Below, one piece after another: positions 1-6,360 of a stretch of 8,135 nucleotides of DNA (the stretch's first letter is position 1; the number at the start of each line of letters is the position of its first letter). The stretch comes from an uncultured Bacilli bacterium (GTDB taxonomy: Bacteria > Bacillota_I > Bacilli_A > RF39 > UBA660). The DNA lies in contig CANRME010000057.1 in assembly GCA_947631655.1 (NCBI GenBank), positions 1-8,135 on the forward strand. The letters are read 5' to 3'. The notes beneath the pieces are model-generated. The model worked only from the letters and a program-made list of their open reading frames with translations. It made no database searches and was not told the origin of the DNA. Both the position numbers and the translations under genes were made by a program.

Positions 1-390
1 CAAAATGATTTAAAAAATAAATATCAATTTTTTAAATCATTAGTAGAAATAAATAGTATGTTTGGAGATAATCAAGACTTTGTAAGACAAGTAAAAAATG
101 AATTATTTACGAATAAAATATATGTTTATACCACAAAAGGTGATATTATAGAATTACCAAAAGGTTCCACACCGATTGATTTTGCGTATAAAATTCATAC
201 TGATATAGGTAATACTATGGTAGCGGCGATTGTAAATGATGAATGTGTGGCATTAGATTATCAGTTAAAAAGTAAAGATAGAGTAAAAATTATAACGGAT
301 GTATTAGCGTATGGACCAAGAATTGATTGGGTAGATAAGGCTTATACATCATATGCAAAAAAAAGAATTAGAGAATTTAATAAAAAATAG
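1..390 (+). CDS. RelA/SpoT-like protein, C-terminal part with TGS domain (5' end outside window)
   Basis: The frame is open from base 1, so this is the 3' end of a longer gene. The ATG at 58 lies inside the conserved region and is not a convincing start. The visible 129 residues match the segment of RelA/SpoT-homologue (RSH) alarmone enzymes that links the synthetase domain to TGS, followed by a complete TGS domain. Typical RSH text is present: YVYTTKGDIIELPKGSTPID, then FAYKIHTDIGN, then YGPRIDWVDKAYTS. TGS domains also occur in ThrRS, but the FAY-IHT-IGN wording is that of RSH proteins. The protein stops about 20 residues after TGS (REFNKK), so the helical, zinc-finger/CRD and ACT regions of a full-length RelA are absent. 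Whether the hydrolase and synthetase domains are intact cannot be seen. It is followed after 14 nt by the AsnRS-like gene and is probably the same transcript. Confidence 0.8.
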   Translation, partial: QNDLKNKYQFFKSLVEINSMFGDNQDFVRQVKNELFTNKIYVYTTKGDIIELPKGSTPIDFAYKIHTDIGNTMVAAIVNDECVALDYQLKSKDRVKIITDVLAYGPRIDWVDKAYTSYAKKRIREFNKK

Positions 391-396
391 AAAGGA
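391..396 (+). promoter_or_regulatory. ribosome binding site of the AsnRS-like gene
   Basis: AAAGGA lies directly after the stop codon of the RSH-like gene and 8 nt before the ATG at 405. It supports that start and suggests translation within a polycistronic message. Confidence 0.6.
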
Positions 397-404
397 AAAA
401 TTAT

Positions 405-1436
405 ATGAATAAAAATTATATTCCAAATACTTGGAAAGACTTAAATACACATTATTTAAAAGCACTGGATACTAAATGGTATAAATTATTAGTAAAATTA
501 CAAAACTTATTATCAGTAGAAACTGTAAAATTTTATGAAAAAAGGGGAATAGATACAATTCATTTACCAATTACAACCGGATCTATATCTAGTCCAATGG
601 GGCGAGGTAGTGATTCTTCACCTGTTAAAATAAATTTAGAAGGAGTTGAGACATATCTTGCTGATTCTATGCAATTCTTATTAGAATATGGATGTCGTTT
701 AACTGAAAAAGGAGTTTATTATATTATGCCTTCTTTTAGAGGTGAAAAAGCAGATGAAAGACATTTATGCCAATTTTATCATAGTGAGGCAGAAATAAAA
801 GGAGATTTAAATGATGTTATATCATTAGTTGAAAAGTATATAAAGCATTTATCAAAGCAAATTATCAAAAAGTTAGGTAATGAATTAGAAACAATGGTAG
901 GGGATATTTCTCATATAGTTAAAATAGCAAATTATAAAGGTCATTTCCCTAGAATAACATTTGATCAAGCTGAAGAAAAATTAAAATTACATCATGGTGA
1001 AGATATAACTAAGTATATCGAGTATCATAAAGGATGGAGAAATATTACTACTGAAGGTGAGCATGAAATAATGAAATTATATGACGGAGTAGTATGGATT
1101 ACAAATTATGATATATTATCTGTTCCTTTTTATCAAAAGTATGATACAAAAATTAAGGGAACTACAAAGAATGCCGATTTGTTAATGGGAATAGGTGAGA
1201 CTGTAGGTTGTGGTGAAAGACATAGTAATTATGAAGAAATTATAGATTCATTAAAATTTCATGAAGTTCCAATTTATGAATATAAATGGTATGTTAATTT
1301 AAAAAAAGAAAAGCCTTTAAATACCGCTGGTTTTGGTATGGGAACAGAAAGATTTCTAATGTGGGTGCTAAAATGTGATGATATAAGAAATATGCAAATA
1401 TGTCCGCGTTTTAATGGTCAAAATATAATACCTTAG
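405..1436 (+). CDS. AsnRS/AspRS-type class II synthetase core paralogue (archaeal AsnA-like), no anticodon-binding domain
   Basis: This 343-residue protein is a class IIb aaRS catalytic core. Motif 2 is PSFRGEKADERHLCQFYHSE (residues 109-128), with R112 in the ATP-binding position and E128 in the conserved acidic position. The AsnRS signature DLLMGIGETVGCGER lies at about 258-272. Motif 3 is GFGMGTERFLMW (309-320), with R316. The N-terminal OB-fold that AsnRS and AspRS use to read the anticodon is missing. The early segment ISSPMGRGSDSSP, followed by a TYLADSMQF stretch, recalls the AsnRS-derived asparagine synthetases of archaea (AS-A). All catalytic landmarks look intact, so it probably activates a carboxylate, perhaps aspartate, as an acyl-adenylate. 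It may then pass it to a small acceptor rather than tRNA. The acceptor is unknown. A plain asparagine synthetase is the main alternative. Confidence 0.8.
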   Translation: MNKNYIPNTWKDLNTHYLKALDTKWYKLLVKLQNLLSVETVKFYEKRGIDTIHLPITTGSISSPMGRGSDSSPVKINLEGVETYLADSMQFLLEYGCRLTEKGVYYIMPSFRGEKADERHLCQFYHSEAEIKGDLNDVISLVEKYIKHLSKQIIKKLGNELETMVGDISHIVKIANYKGHFPRITFDQAEEKLKLHHGEDITKYIEYHKGWRNITTEGEHEIMKLYDGVVWITNYDILSVPFYQKYDTKIKGTTKNADLLMGIGETVGCGERHSNYEEIIDSLKFHEVPIYEYKWYVNLKKEKPLNTAGFGMGTERFLMWVLKCDDIRNMQICPRFNGQNIIP

Positions 1437-1442
1437 GAGGTG
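1435..1442 (+). promoter_or_regulatory. strong ribosome binding site overlapping the upstream stop
   Basis: AGGAGGTG begins inside the TAG stop codon of the AsnRS-like gene and sits 7 nt before GTG 1450. It decides the GTG start of the next gene and suggests translational coupling. Confidence 0.75.
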
Positions 1443-1449
1443 CGTTTTT

Positions 1450-2412
1450 GTGAAAGAAACTATTGATAATATAAGTAAAACCTTTAACGAATTTTTTAAC
1501 GATAAAGATTATGTAGAAGAAAAAAATGTGATGATATCTTCTAATATAGATAGAAGTGTAACTTATATAGGTTCGGCAATAAGTGTGTTAAAGCCTATAT
1601 TATTAAATGGAGATATTAATGAAAATGGAAATTTTATAGTTCAAAGAGCGATTAGAACAAGAGCGTTAAAAAATATAAATATTCCCAAAAAAACAGAATG
1701 GTCATCATATTTTGATGCTTTGGGAGTTTTAGTTAATTATAATAGATTAGAAGATATAATAAATAATGTTATTAATTTTTTGCATTATGAAATAGATATT
1801 ACATTAGATGATATATTATTTAGAGTATCTACACTGGATTTAGATTTAATTAAAGCAATCAAAAATATGAATTATGGGATAAAAGTGGAATATGATACTA
1901 GAAGTCCGGATTATTATAGACATAAATATGGATTGCAAGATTATGGGATTTATGGAAGAAATTTAAATATTGCAATTAAAGATCCAAAATTAGGAGAATA
2001 TAAGGATATTGGCAATATTATAATAATTGAGAATAGAGAGCATAAATATGGTGTTGAATTTGCTGCTGGTATTAATGCTATAATTATGAGAAAAGAAGGA
2101 TTAGAAACGTCGATAGATGCATCATCAATTTCGGACATCATTAATTTAAATTCTGAATCTAAATATAAATTTGCCGATTGCGTTTCTGTAGTGTCACATT
2201 TGGCGTATGAGAATATAGAAAGATTATCAAAAGAAAAAAAATATAGAAGTTCAATTTATTTATATAGAAAATATTTAAGAGCTTTGAAAGAGTGGGCAAA
2301 TCTTCTAAATATATCTAATGATGAATTATTAAATATTATAGAAAAATATTTATTACTGGAGTATAATAGCTTTAACTCGCAAACATTATCATATAATTTA
2401 AAGTTAAATTAG
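1450..2412 (+). CDS. divergent alanyl-tRNA-synthetase catalytic-domain-like protein
   Basis: This 320-residue protein starts at GTG and reads, in order, like the N-terminal part of AlaRS. It has an FNEFF segment near residues 12-16 (AlaRS F-EFF), a motif-2-like QRAIRTRALKN at 65-75 (AlaRS CIRT plus N), and SSYFDALG at 85-92 (AlaRS FFEMLG). An NIIIIEN strand lies at 189-195, where AlaRS has EIWNLVF-like text. The C-terminal part (about 240-305) is helical, as in the AlaRS tRNA-recognition region, but it is short. AlaRS editing and C-Ala domains are absent. Motif 3 is poor: the expected G-G-ER is replaced by about AAGINAIIMRKEG (205-217), without an arginine in the usual place. It may be a non-tRNA ligase, a partner subunit, or an inactive regulator. 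The AlaRS relationship comes from remembered family motifs and is moderately secure; the function is unknown. Confidence 0.6.
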   Translation: MKETIDNISKTFNEFFNDKDYVEEKNVMISSNIDRSVTYIGSAISVLKPILLNGDINENGNFIVQRAIRTRALKNINIPKKTEWSSYFDALGVLVNYNRLEDIINNVINFLHYEIDITLDDILFRVSTLDLDLIKAIKNMNYGIKVEYDTRSPDYYRHKYGLQDYGIYGRNLNIAIKDPKLGEYKDIGNIIIIENREHKYGVEFAAGINAIIMRKEGLETSIDASSISDIINLNSESKYKFADCVSVVSHLAYENIERLSKEKKYRSSIYLYRKYLRALKEWANLLNISNDELLNIIEKYLLLEYNSFNSQTLSYNLKLN

Positions 2413-2416
2413 AAAT

Positions 2417-2421
2417 GGGGG
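2417..2421 (+). promoter_or_regulatory. ribosome binding site of GlyRS copy A
   Basis: GGGGG lies 9 nt before ATG 2431. A TTG two codons upstream (2425) is in frame but would sit only 3 nt from this site, so ATG 2431 is the better start. Confidence 0.6.
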
Positions 2422-2430
2422 AATTTGATT

Positions 2431-3825
2431 ATGAGTAATGTAAGAAGCAAAAAAATGGAAGAAATAGTGAATTATTGTAGGCAGTATGGTTTTATATTTC
2501 AAGGTAGTGAAATATATGGAGGTTTAGCAAATACTTGGGATTATGGACCTTTAGGAGTTAGATTAAAAAATAATATCAAAGATTCATGGAGATATCACTT
2601 TATCCAAAATATGGCAAATAGTTTTGAATTAGATGCTGATATCTTAATGAATCCGAAAGTTTGGGAAGCATCTGGTCATGTAAGTTCGTTTTCTGATCCA
2701 TTAGTTGATTGTAAGGAATGTAAAACAAGACATAGGGCGGATAACTTAATAGATGGTTTTGATCCCGATGCTCATGCTGATGGGATGAGTAAAGAACAAA
2801 TGAATGAATATATAAAAGAACATAAAATACCTTGCCCTAAATGTGGAAAATCTAACTTTACAGAAATAAGAGATTTTAATTTAATGTTTGAAACTAATCG
2901 TGGGGTAATCAAAGATGATAAAAGTATTGTATATTTAAGACCAGAAAATGCTCAAGGAGAGTATGTAAATTATTTAAATGTATTGAGAGCAATGAGGGCA
3001 AGTTTACCATTTGCTATAGGACAAATAGGGAAAGCTTTTAGAAATGAAATAACACCAGGTAACTTTACGTTTAGAACAATAGAATTTGAACAAATGGAAT
3101 ATCAAGTTTTTTGTAAGCCAGGTAATGATGAAGAACTATATGAATATTTTAAAGAATATGCTAAAAAATATTTTATGTCATTAGGGATACCTGAAGATAA
3201 ATTAAGATATCATGATCATGAGAAATTAGCACACTATGCAAAGAAAGCATGTGATATAGAGTATTTATTTCCATTTGGATGGGGAGAAATAAATGGTACA
3301 CATAATAGAACAGATTTTGACTTAACTCAACATCAAAAATTTTCGAGAAAAAAATTAGAATATTTTGATCAAAAAAGTAATGAAAAATATATTCCATACA
3401 TAATTGAATCAACAGTGGGAGCTGATCGTTTATTTTTAGCGTTAATATGCGAATCTTTAAAAACTGAAGAATTAGCAAATGGGGAAACAAGAGATGTGTT
3501 AAAAATTAATCCAAATTTAGCTCCAATTAAATTCTCGATTCTTCCTTTAGAAAAGAAAAAACATTCTGAAAAAGCAATTTCACTTTATCAAAAATTGCAA
3601 CAATATTATATGTGTACTTATGATGAAGCAGGAAATATGGGAAAAAGGTATAGAAGAAGTGATGCCATAGGAGTTCCATATTCAATTTGTGTTGATGATG
3701 CTACTTTAGAAAAAGATACTGTAACAATAAGGGATAGAGATACTATGAAACAAATAGTTGTTCCTACTGATGAAATTACAGATGTTGCAGAAGATAAACT
3801 AATTTTAAGGAAAAGATTAAAATGA
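2431..3825 (+). CDS. glyQS: glycyl-tRNA synthetase, alpha2 type (copy A, operon copy)
   Basis: This 464-residue protein charges tRNA-Gly with glycine in the cytoplasm and is full length for the single-chain, eukaryote-like GlyRS family. It has the conserved GSEIYGGLANTWDYGPLG (25-42) and a zinc-binding CKEC (94-97) paired with CPKC (135-138). The catalytic RPENAQGE lies at 170-177. Motif 2 is FRNEITPGNFTFR (203-215), with R204 and R215. GWGEINGTHNRTDFDL (283-298) and motif 3 ESTVGADR (326-333) follow. The anticodon-binding domain starts near 365 and contains GKRYRR (404-409). The last codon overlaps the MccF-like start by 4 nt. It has no T-box of its own. Relative to copy B it has R306 in place of a glycine (FSR versus FSG) and VLRAMRA in place of VKRTTRS. 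It may be a drug-tolerant second copy or one recruited to a pathway. This is inferred from its neighbours. Confidence 0.93.
   Translation: MSNVRSKKMEEIVNYCRQYGFIFQGSEIYGGLANTWDYGPLGVRLKNNIKDSWRYHFIQNMANSFELDADILMNPKVWEASGHVSSFSDPLVDCKECKTRHRADNLIDGFDPDAHADGMSKEQMNEYIKEHKIPCPKCGKSNFTEIRDFNLMFETNRGVIKDDKSIVYLRPENAQGEYVNYLNVLRAMRASLPFAIGQIGKAFRNEITPGNFTFRTIEFEQMEYQVFCKPGNDEELYEYFKEYAKKYFMSLGIPEDKLRYHDHEKLAHYAKKACDIEYLFPFGWGEINGTHNRTDFDLTQHQKFSRKKLEYFDQKSNEKYIPYIIESTVGADRLFLALICESLKTEELANGETRDVLKINPNLAPIKFSILPLEKKKHSEKAISLYQKLQQYYMCTYDEAGNMGKRYRRSDAIGVPYSICVDDATLEKDTVTIRDRDTMKQIVVPTDEITDVAEDKLILRKRLK
2491..3345 (+). repeat. GlyRS catalytic-domain duplication, copy 1 of 2
   Basis: This stretch aligns without gaps to 6568-7422, at a constant offset of 4077. 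Over 285 codons I count about 20 amino-acid differences. Bases 3124-3320 are identical to 7201-7397 (197 nt, with no synonymous changes). Similarity falls abruptly after codon TCG at 3343-3345, recovers at 3379-3422 (44 nt identical), and is clearly lower through the anticodon-binding domain. Confidence 0.9.
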
Positions 3826-4817
3826 AAAAAATTATACCATCAAAATTAAGAAAAAAAGATAGTATTATGGTAATAGCACCATCTAGAAGTTTATCTATAA
3901 TAAGTGAGGAAAATATAAAACAAGCTAAGAAAACTATTGAGAAAATGGATTACAATGTTTTTATAGCTAAAAATGCTTATAAAAATAATGAAACATATAA
4001 TTGCGCTAGTATTGAAGATAGAATTAACGATTTACATGCGGCATTTAAAGATAAAAGTATTAATTGTATTTTAACTGCAATAGGTGGGTATAATTCTAAT
4101 CAAATTTTAAATTATATTGATTATGATTTAATAAGAAAAAACCCTAAAATTATATGTGGATTTTCTGATATAACCGCCTTACTTAACGCTATTTATGCTA
4201 AGACGGGATTAATTACCTATTATGGTCCACACTTTTCGACCTTTGGTATGAAAAAAGGTTTAGAGTATACTAAAGAAAATTTTATAAAATGTTTAACAAG
4301 TGAACAATTCAATATAAATTGTGCTAAAGAATATAGTGATGATGCATGGTATTTAAATCAAAATAAACGTAAGTTTATTGCAAATGATGGAATAAAAGTT
4401 ATAAATTATGGTAAAGCTTCTGGTACAATATTAGGCGGTAATTTAGATACTTTTAACTTATTAATTGGAACAGATTATATGCCTAGAGATGATGAAATAA
4501 TTTTGTTTATAGAAGATGATGCTTTATCTGGGGACCATTTTATAAATGATTTTGATCGAGATTTAGAATCTTTACTTCAAACAGATATGTTGAAAAAAAT
4601 TAAGGGGATAGTAGTAGGAAGAGCTCAGCTTGTATGTGAAATGAATGATAAAAAATGGATTGAACTGTTTTCAAATAAAAAGCAATTAAAAAATATACCA
4701 ATAGTTTTTAATGCTGATTTTGGACATACTACACCTATCTTTACTTTTCCAATTGGTGGGACGTGTGAAATGGATATTAATAAAAACGAAATATCCATAA
4801 AGATATTAAATCATTAG
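3822..4817 (+). CDS. MccF-like S66-family serine peptidase (aminoacyl-nucleotide hydrolase type)
   Basis: This 331-residue cytoplasmic serine hydrolase of the S66 family has no signal peptide. The N-terminal strand IMVIAPSRSLS (15-25) is typical. The nucleophile is S115 in GFSDITAL. The other triad members are E231 in LFIEDDALSG and H302 in GHTTPIFTFPIGG. Within S66 it looks like MccF rather than the LD-carboxypeptidase LdcA. It has the inserted loop YSDDAWYLNQNKRKF (171-185), whose aromatic residues (Y171, W176) match the tryptophan-bearing loop MccF uses against the nucleobase. MccF cleaves the bond between the amino acid and the nucleotide in processed microcin C and related aminoacyl-sulfamoyl adenylates, which gives self-immunity. 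ATG overlaps the GlyRS stop by 4 nt (ATGA), with AAGGAAAAG at 3807-3815 as the ribosome site. This coupling to a GlyRS is the strongest hint to the theme of the operon. Confidence 0.85.
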   Translation: MKKIIPSKLRKKDSIMVIAPSRSLSIISEENIKQAKKTIEKMDYNVFIAKNAYKNNETYNCASIEDRINDLHAAFKDKSINCILTAIGGYNSNQILNYIDYDLIRKNPKIICGFSDITALLNAIYAKTGLITYYGPHFSTFGMKKGLEYTKENFIKCLTSEQFNINCAKEYSDDAWYLNQNKRKFIANDGIKVINYGKASGTILGGNLDTFNLLIGTDYMPRDDEIILFIEDDALSGDHFINDFDRDLESLLQTDMLKKIKGIVVGRAQLVCEMNDKKWIELFSNKKQLKNIPIVFNADFGHTTPIFTFPIGGTCEMDINKNEISIKILNH

Positions 4818-4825
4818 AGGATTAT

Positions 4826-5530
4826 ATGCTTGAACAAATAAGAAATGATAATTATATTTTAGAAATGTATAAAAAAATAGAAATATATGAAAATGACCAT
4901 TATGCTCCAGCATATCATAGTAAAGTTCATGCTTTTAATGTAACAAAATTAATAAAAGAAATTTTATCATTAACAACAAGTAATCTTCAACTAATTGAGA
5001 ATGCCGAAATAGCGGGCTTACTGCATGATTTGGGATGTTACAAGGGAAAGGAAGATCACGAGAAACGAAGTTATGAAATAGCAAAGAAATATCTGGAAGA
5101 AAACAGAATTATATTAAAATACCATAATGAAGTTTTACAAGCAATAAGAAATCACAGAAATGATTTTTGTTCAAATAATCTCATCTTAAGAGCATTAGTA
5201 TTATCTGATAAATTAGATATTACAAAAGAACGAATCAGTAAATTTGGAATGGATATAATAGGTATGCGGCAACTCCAACACATTTATGATGTGGTAGTTG
5301 ATTTGCAAAATGATATTTTTATCGTAAATTTTTTAACAGATGAAAACATAGATATAAATGAATTACTAGAAAAATATTCTTTTATGAAAAAAGTTTTTTT
5401 AAGCATTAAAGCATATGCTAATTTCATAAATTTAGATTATATGATTAAAATTAATAATAAATGTTTAGAGGAGTATTATGAAAAGGGATTTAGAGGCAAA
5501 TTATTGGAAAAAGCAATTAAAAATATATGA
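4826..5530 (+). CDS. HD-domain metal-dependent phosphohydrolase
   Basis: This 234-residue protein has the full set of HD-superfamily metal ligands: HSKVH (H31 and H35), LLHDLG (H67, D68), NHRND (H110) and LSDKLD (D128). It is therefore probably an active metal-dependent phosphohydrolase, acting in the cytoplasm since no signal peptide or membrane segment is visible. The substrate cannot be read from the sequence. Nucleotides or phosphorylated intermediates are the usual choice, and the RSH-like gene in the same operon makes an alarmone-like nucleotide worth testing. AGAGG at 4816-4820, overlapping the previous stop codon (TAG, 4815-4817), is the ribosome site, and ATG follows after an 8-nt gap. 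Its last 53 nt overlap the methyltransferase gene in another frame. Confidence 0.82.
   Translation: MLEQIRNDNYILEMYKKIEIYENDHYAPAYHSKVHAFNVTKLIKEILSLTTSNLQLIENAEIAGLLHDLGCYKGKEDHEKRSYEIAKKYLEENRIILKYHNEVLQAIRNHRNDFCSNNLILRALVLSDKLDITKERISKFGMDIIGMRQLQHIYDVVVDLQNDIFIVNFLTDENIDINELLEKYSFMKKVFLSIKAYANFINLDYMIKINNKCLEEYYEKGFRGKLLEKAIKNI
5467..5473 (+). promoter_or_regulatory. ribosome binding site inside the HD gene
   Basis: AGAGGAG lies 4 nt before ATG 5478, within the coding region of the HD protein. It supports a methyltransferase start that overlaps the upstream gene by 53 nt, rather than a later start. Confidence 0.65.
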
Positions 5531-6332
5531 TTTATTGCCATATAAAAATAGTGAAAAATATTTATCTTGGCAACCAGCAAGATGGTCATCTAATGGTGCA
5601 GTGATTACAGAAATATTATCTAATATTACAAAGATAAATACTATTTGTGAATTAGGGGCAGGATCTGCGGCATTTTCACTGGAAATGTTTAGACAAAATA
5701 AAGATTTGAAGATTTCAGCAATAGATAAATCTAAAATAGCTTCAAAATATGGCAGAAAAATAGCTAAAGATATGAATATTCCTATCGATTATAAAGTTTG
5801 TGATTTTTTTAAAATCAAAAATAAAACTACATATGATTTTGTTTTAAGCTTAGGAGTTATTGAACATTTTAACGTTAATGATAGAAAGAAATTTATACAA
5901 AAATGTATAGATATGAGTAATAAGTATATATTTATTGCTATACCAAATCAAGAATCTATAATATTTAAAAGTTATGTTAGATGGTGTAATAAAAATAATA
6001 ATAATTATGAAGAAGATCATGAAAAATTTAACCTAAATGATTTATTATGTTTAATTAAGGAATATAAATTAAAGCCAATTATGACAGGTGGGTTTCAAGT
6101 GTATTTATCAGAAAGTGATTTTTTAGAAGATACAGTGAAGGAAAATAAAAAGTATATTGATAAATTAAAGAAATGTTTAATAAAGCAAGATAAAGCGATT
6201 GGTGAGAAATTTCCAAATTATAATTTTAAAATGGAAGATATTCCATCCATGACTAAAGCAGAATTAAGTCTTTCAAAGGAAGAAAGAATTGAAATGTCTT
6301 TTATGTCATATATTTTGTGTGAAAAAGTGTAG
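5478..6332 (+). CDS. SAM-dependent class I methyltransferase
   Basis: This 284-residue protein has a Rossmann-type methyltransferase core. Motif I is ICELGAGSAAF (56-66), and the acidic residue closing strand 2 is D83 in SAIDKS. A VCDFF segment (107-111) sits in the adenine-contact position, and YDFVLSLGVIEHF (119-131) is the motif IV/post-IV region of small-molecule methyltransferases. An N-terminal extension (about 1-50) and a charged C-terminal part rich in Lys and Glu flank it. The acceptor is unknown: no rRNA-, tRNA- or DNA-methylase target motif is evident, and tailoring of a small metabolite is likely from the operon context. The next in-frame Met lies beyond motif I, so the start that overlaps the HD gene by 53 nt is needed. 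It is the last gene of the operon. No terminator hairpin follows, so transcription may run on into the T-box leader. Confidence 0.82.
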   Translation: MKRDLEANYWKKQLKIYDLLPYKNSEKYLSWQPARWSSNGAVITEILSNITKINTICELGAGSAAFSLEMFRQNKDLKISAIDKSKIASKYGRKIAKDMNIPIDYKVCDFFKIKNKTTYDFVLSLGVIEHFNVNDRKKFIQKCIDMSNKYIFIAIPNQESIIFKSYVRWCNKNNNNYEEDHEKFNLNDLLCLIKEYKLKPIMTGGFQVYLSESDFLEDTVKENKKYIDKLKKCLIKQDKAIGEKFPNYNFKMEDIPSMTKAELSLSKEERIEMSFMSYILCEKV

Positions 6333-6349
6333 ATTATTTAAAAAAATTG

Positions 6350-6358
6350 TGATATACT
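6350..6358 (+). promoter_or_regulatory. extended -10 promoter for T-box and GlyRS copy B
   Basis: TGATATACT gives an extended -10 (TGn) plus TATACT, one base from TATAAT. No good -35 is present: TAGATT at 6330-6335, with 17-nt spacing, matches only 3 of 6. Transcription would begin near 6364-6366, just before the leader structure. Confidence 0.6.
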
Positions 6359-6360
6359 AT

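Noticed and set aside
58..390. Stand-alone 110-residue TGS protein starting at ATG 58
   Set aside because: The frame is open upstream to base 1 with RSH-like text, and no ribosome site precedes ATG 58. It is a partial gene.
1950..2141. Antisense open frame of 63 codons
   Set aside because: It lies entirely inside the AlaRS-like gene, has no family motif, and its hydrophobic, Ile- and Ser-rich text is what AT-rich coding DNA gives on the other strand.
2425..2430. TTG start two codons upstream of GlyRS copy A
   Set aside because: It would be only 3 nt from the GGGGG ribosome site, whereas ATG 2431 has a normal spacing.
3173..3490. Antisense open frame of 105 codons, mirrored by one at 7250-7519
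   Set aside because: The two resemble each other only because the GlyRS genes beneath them are near-identical. No domain or ribosome site is seen.
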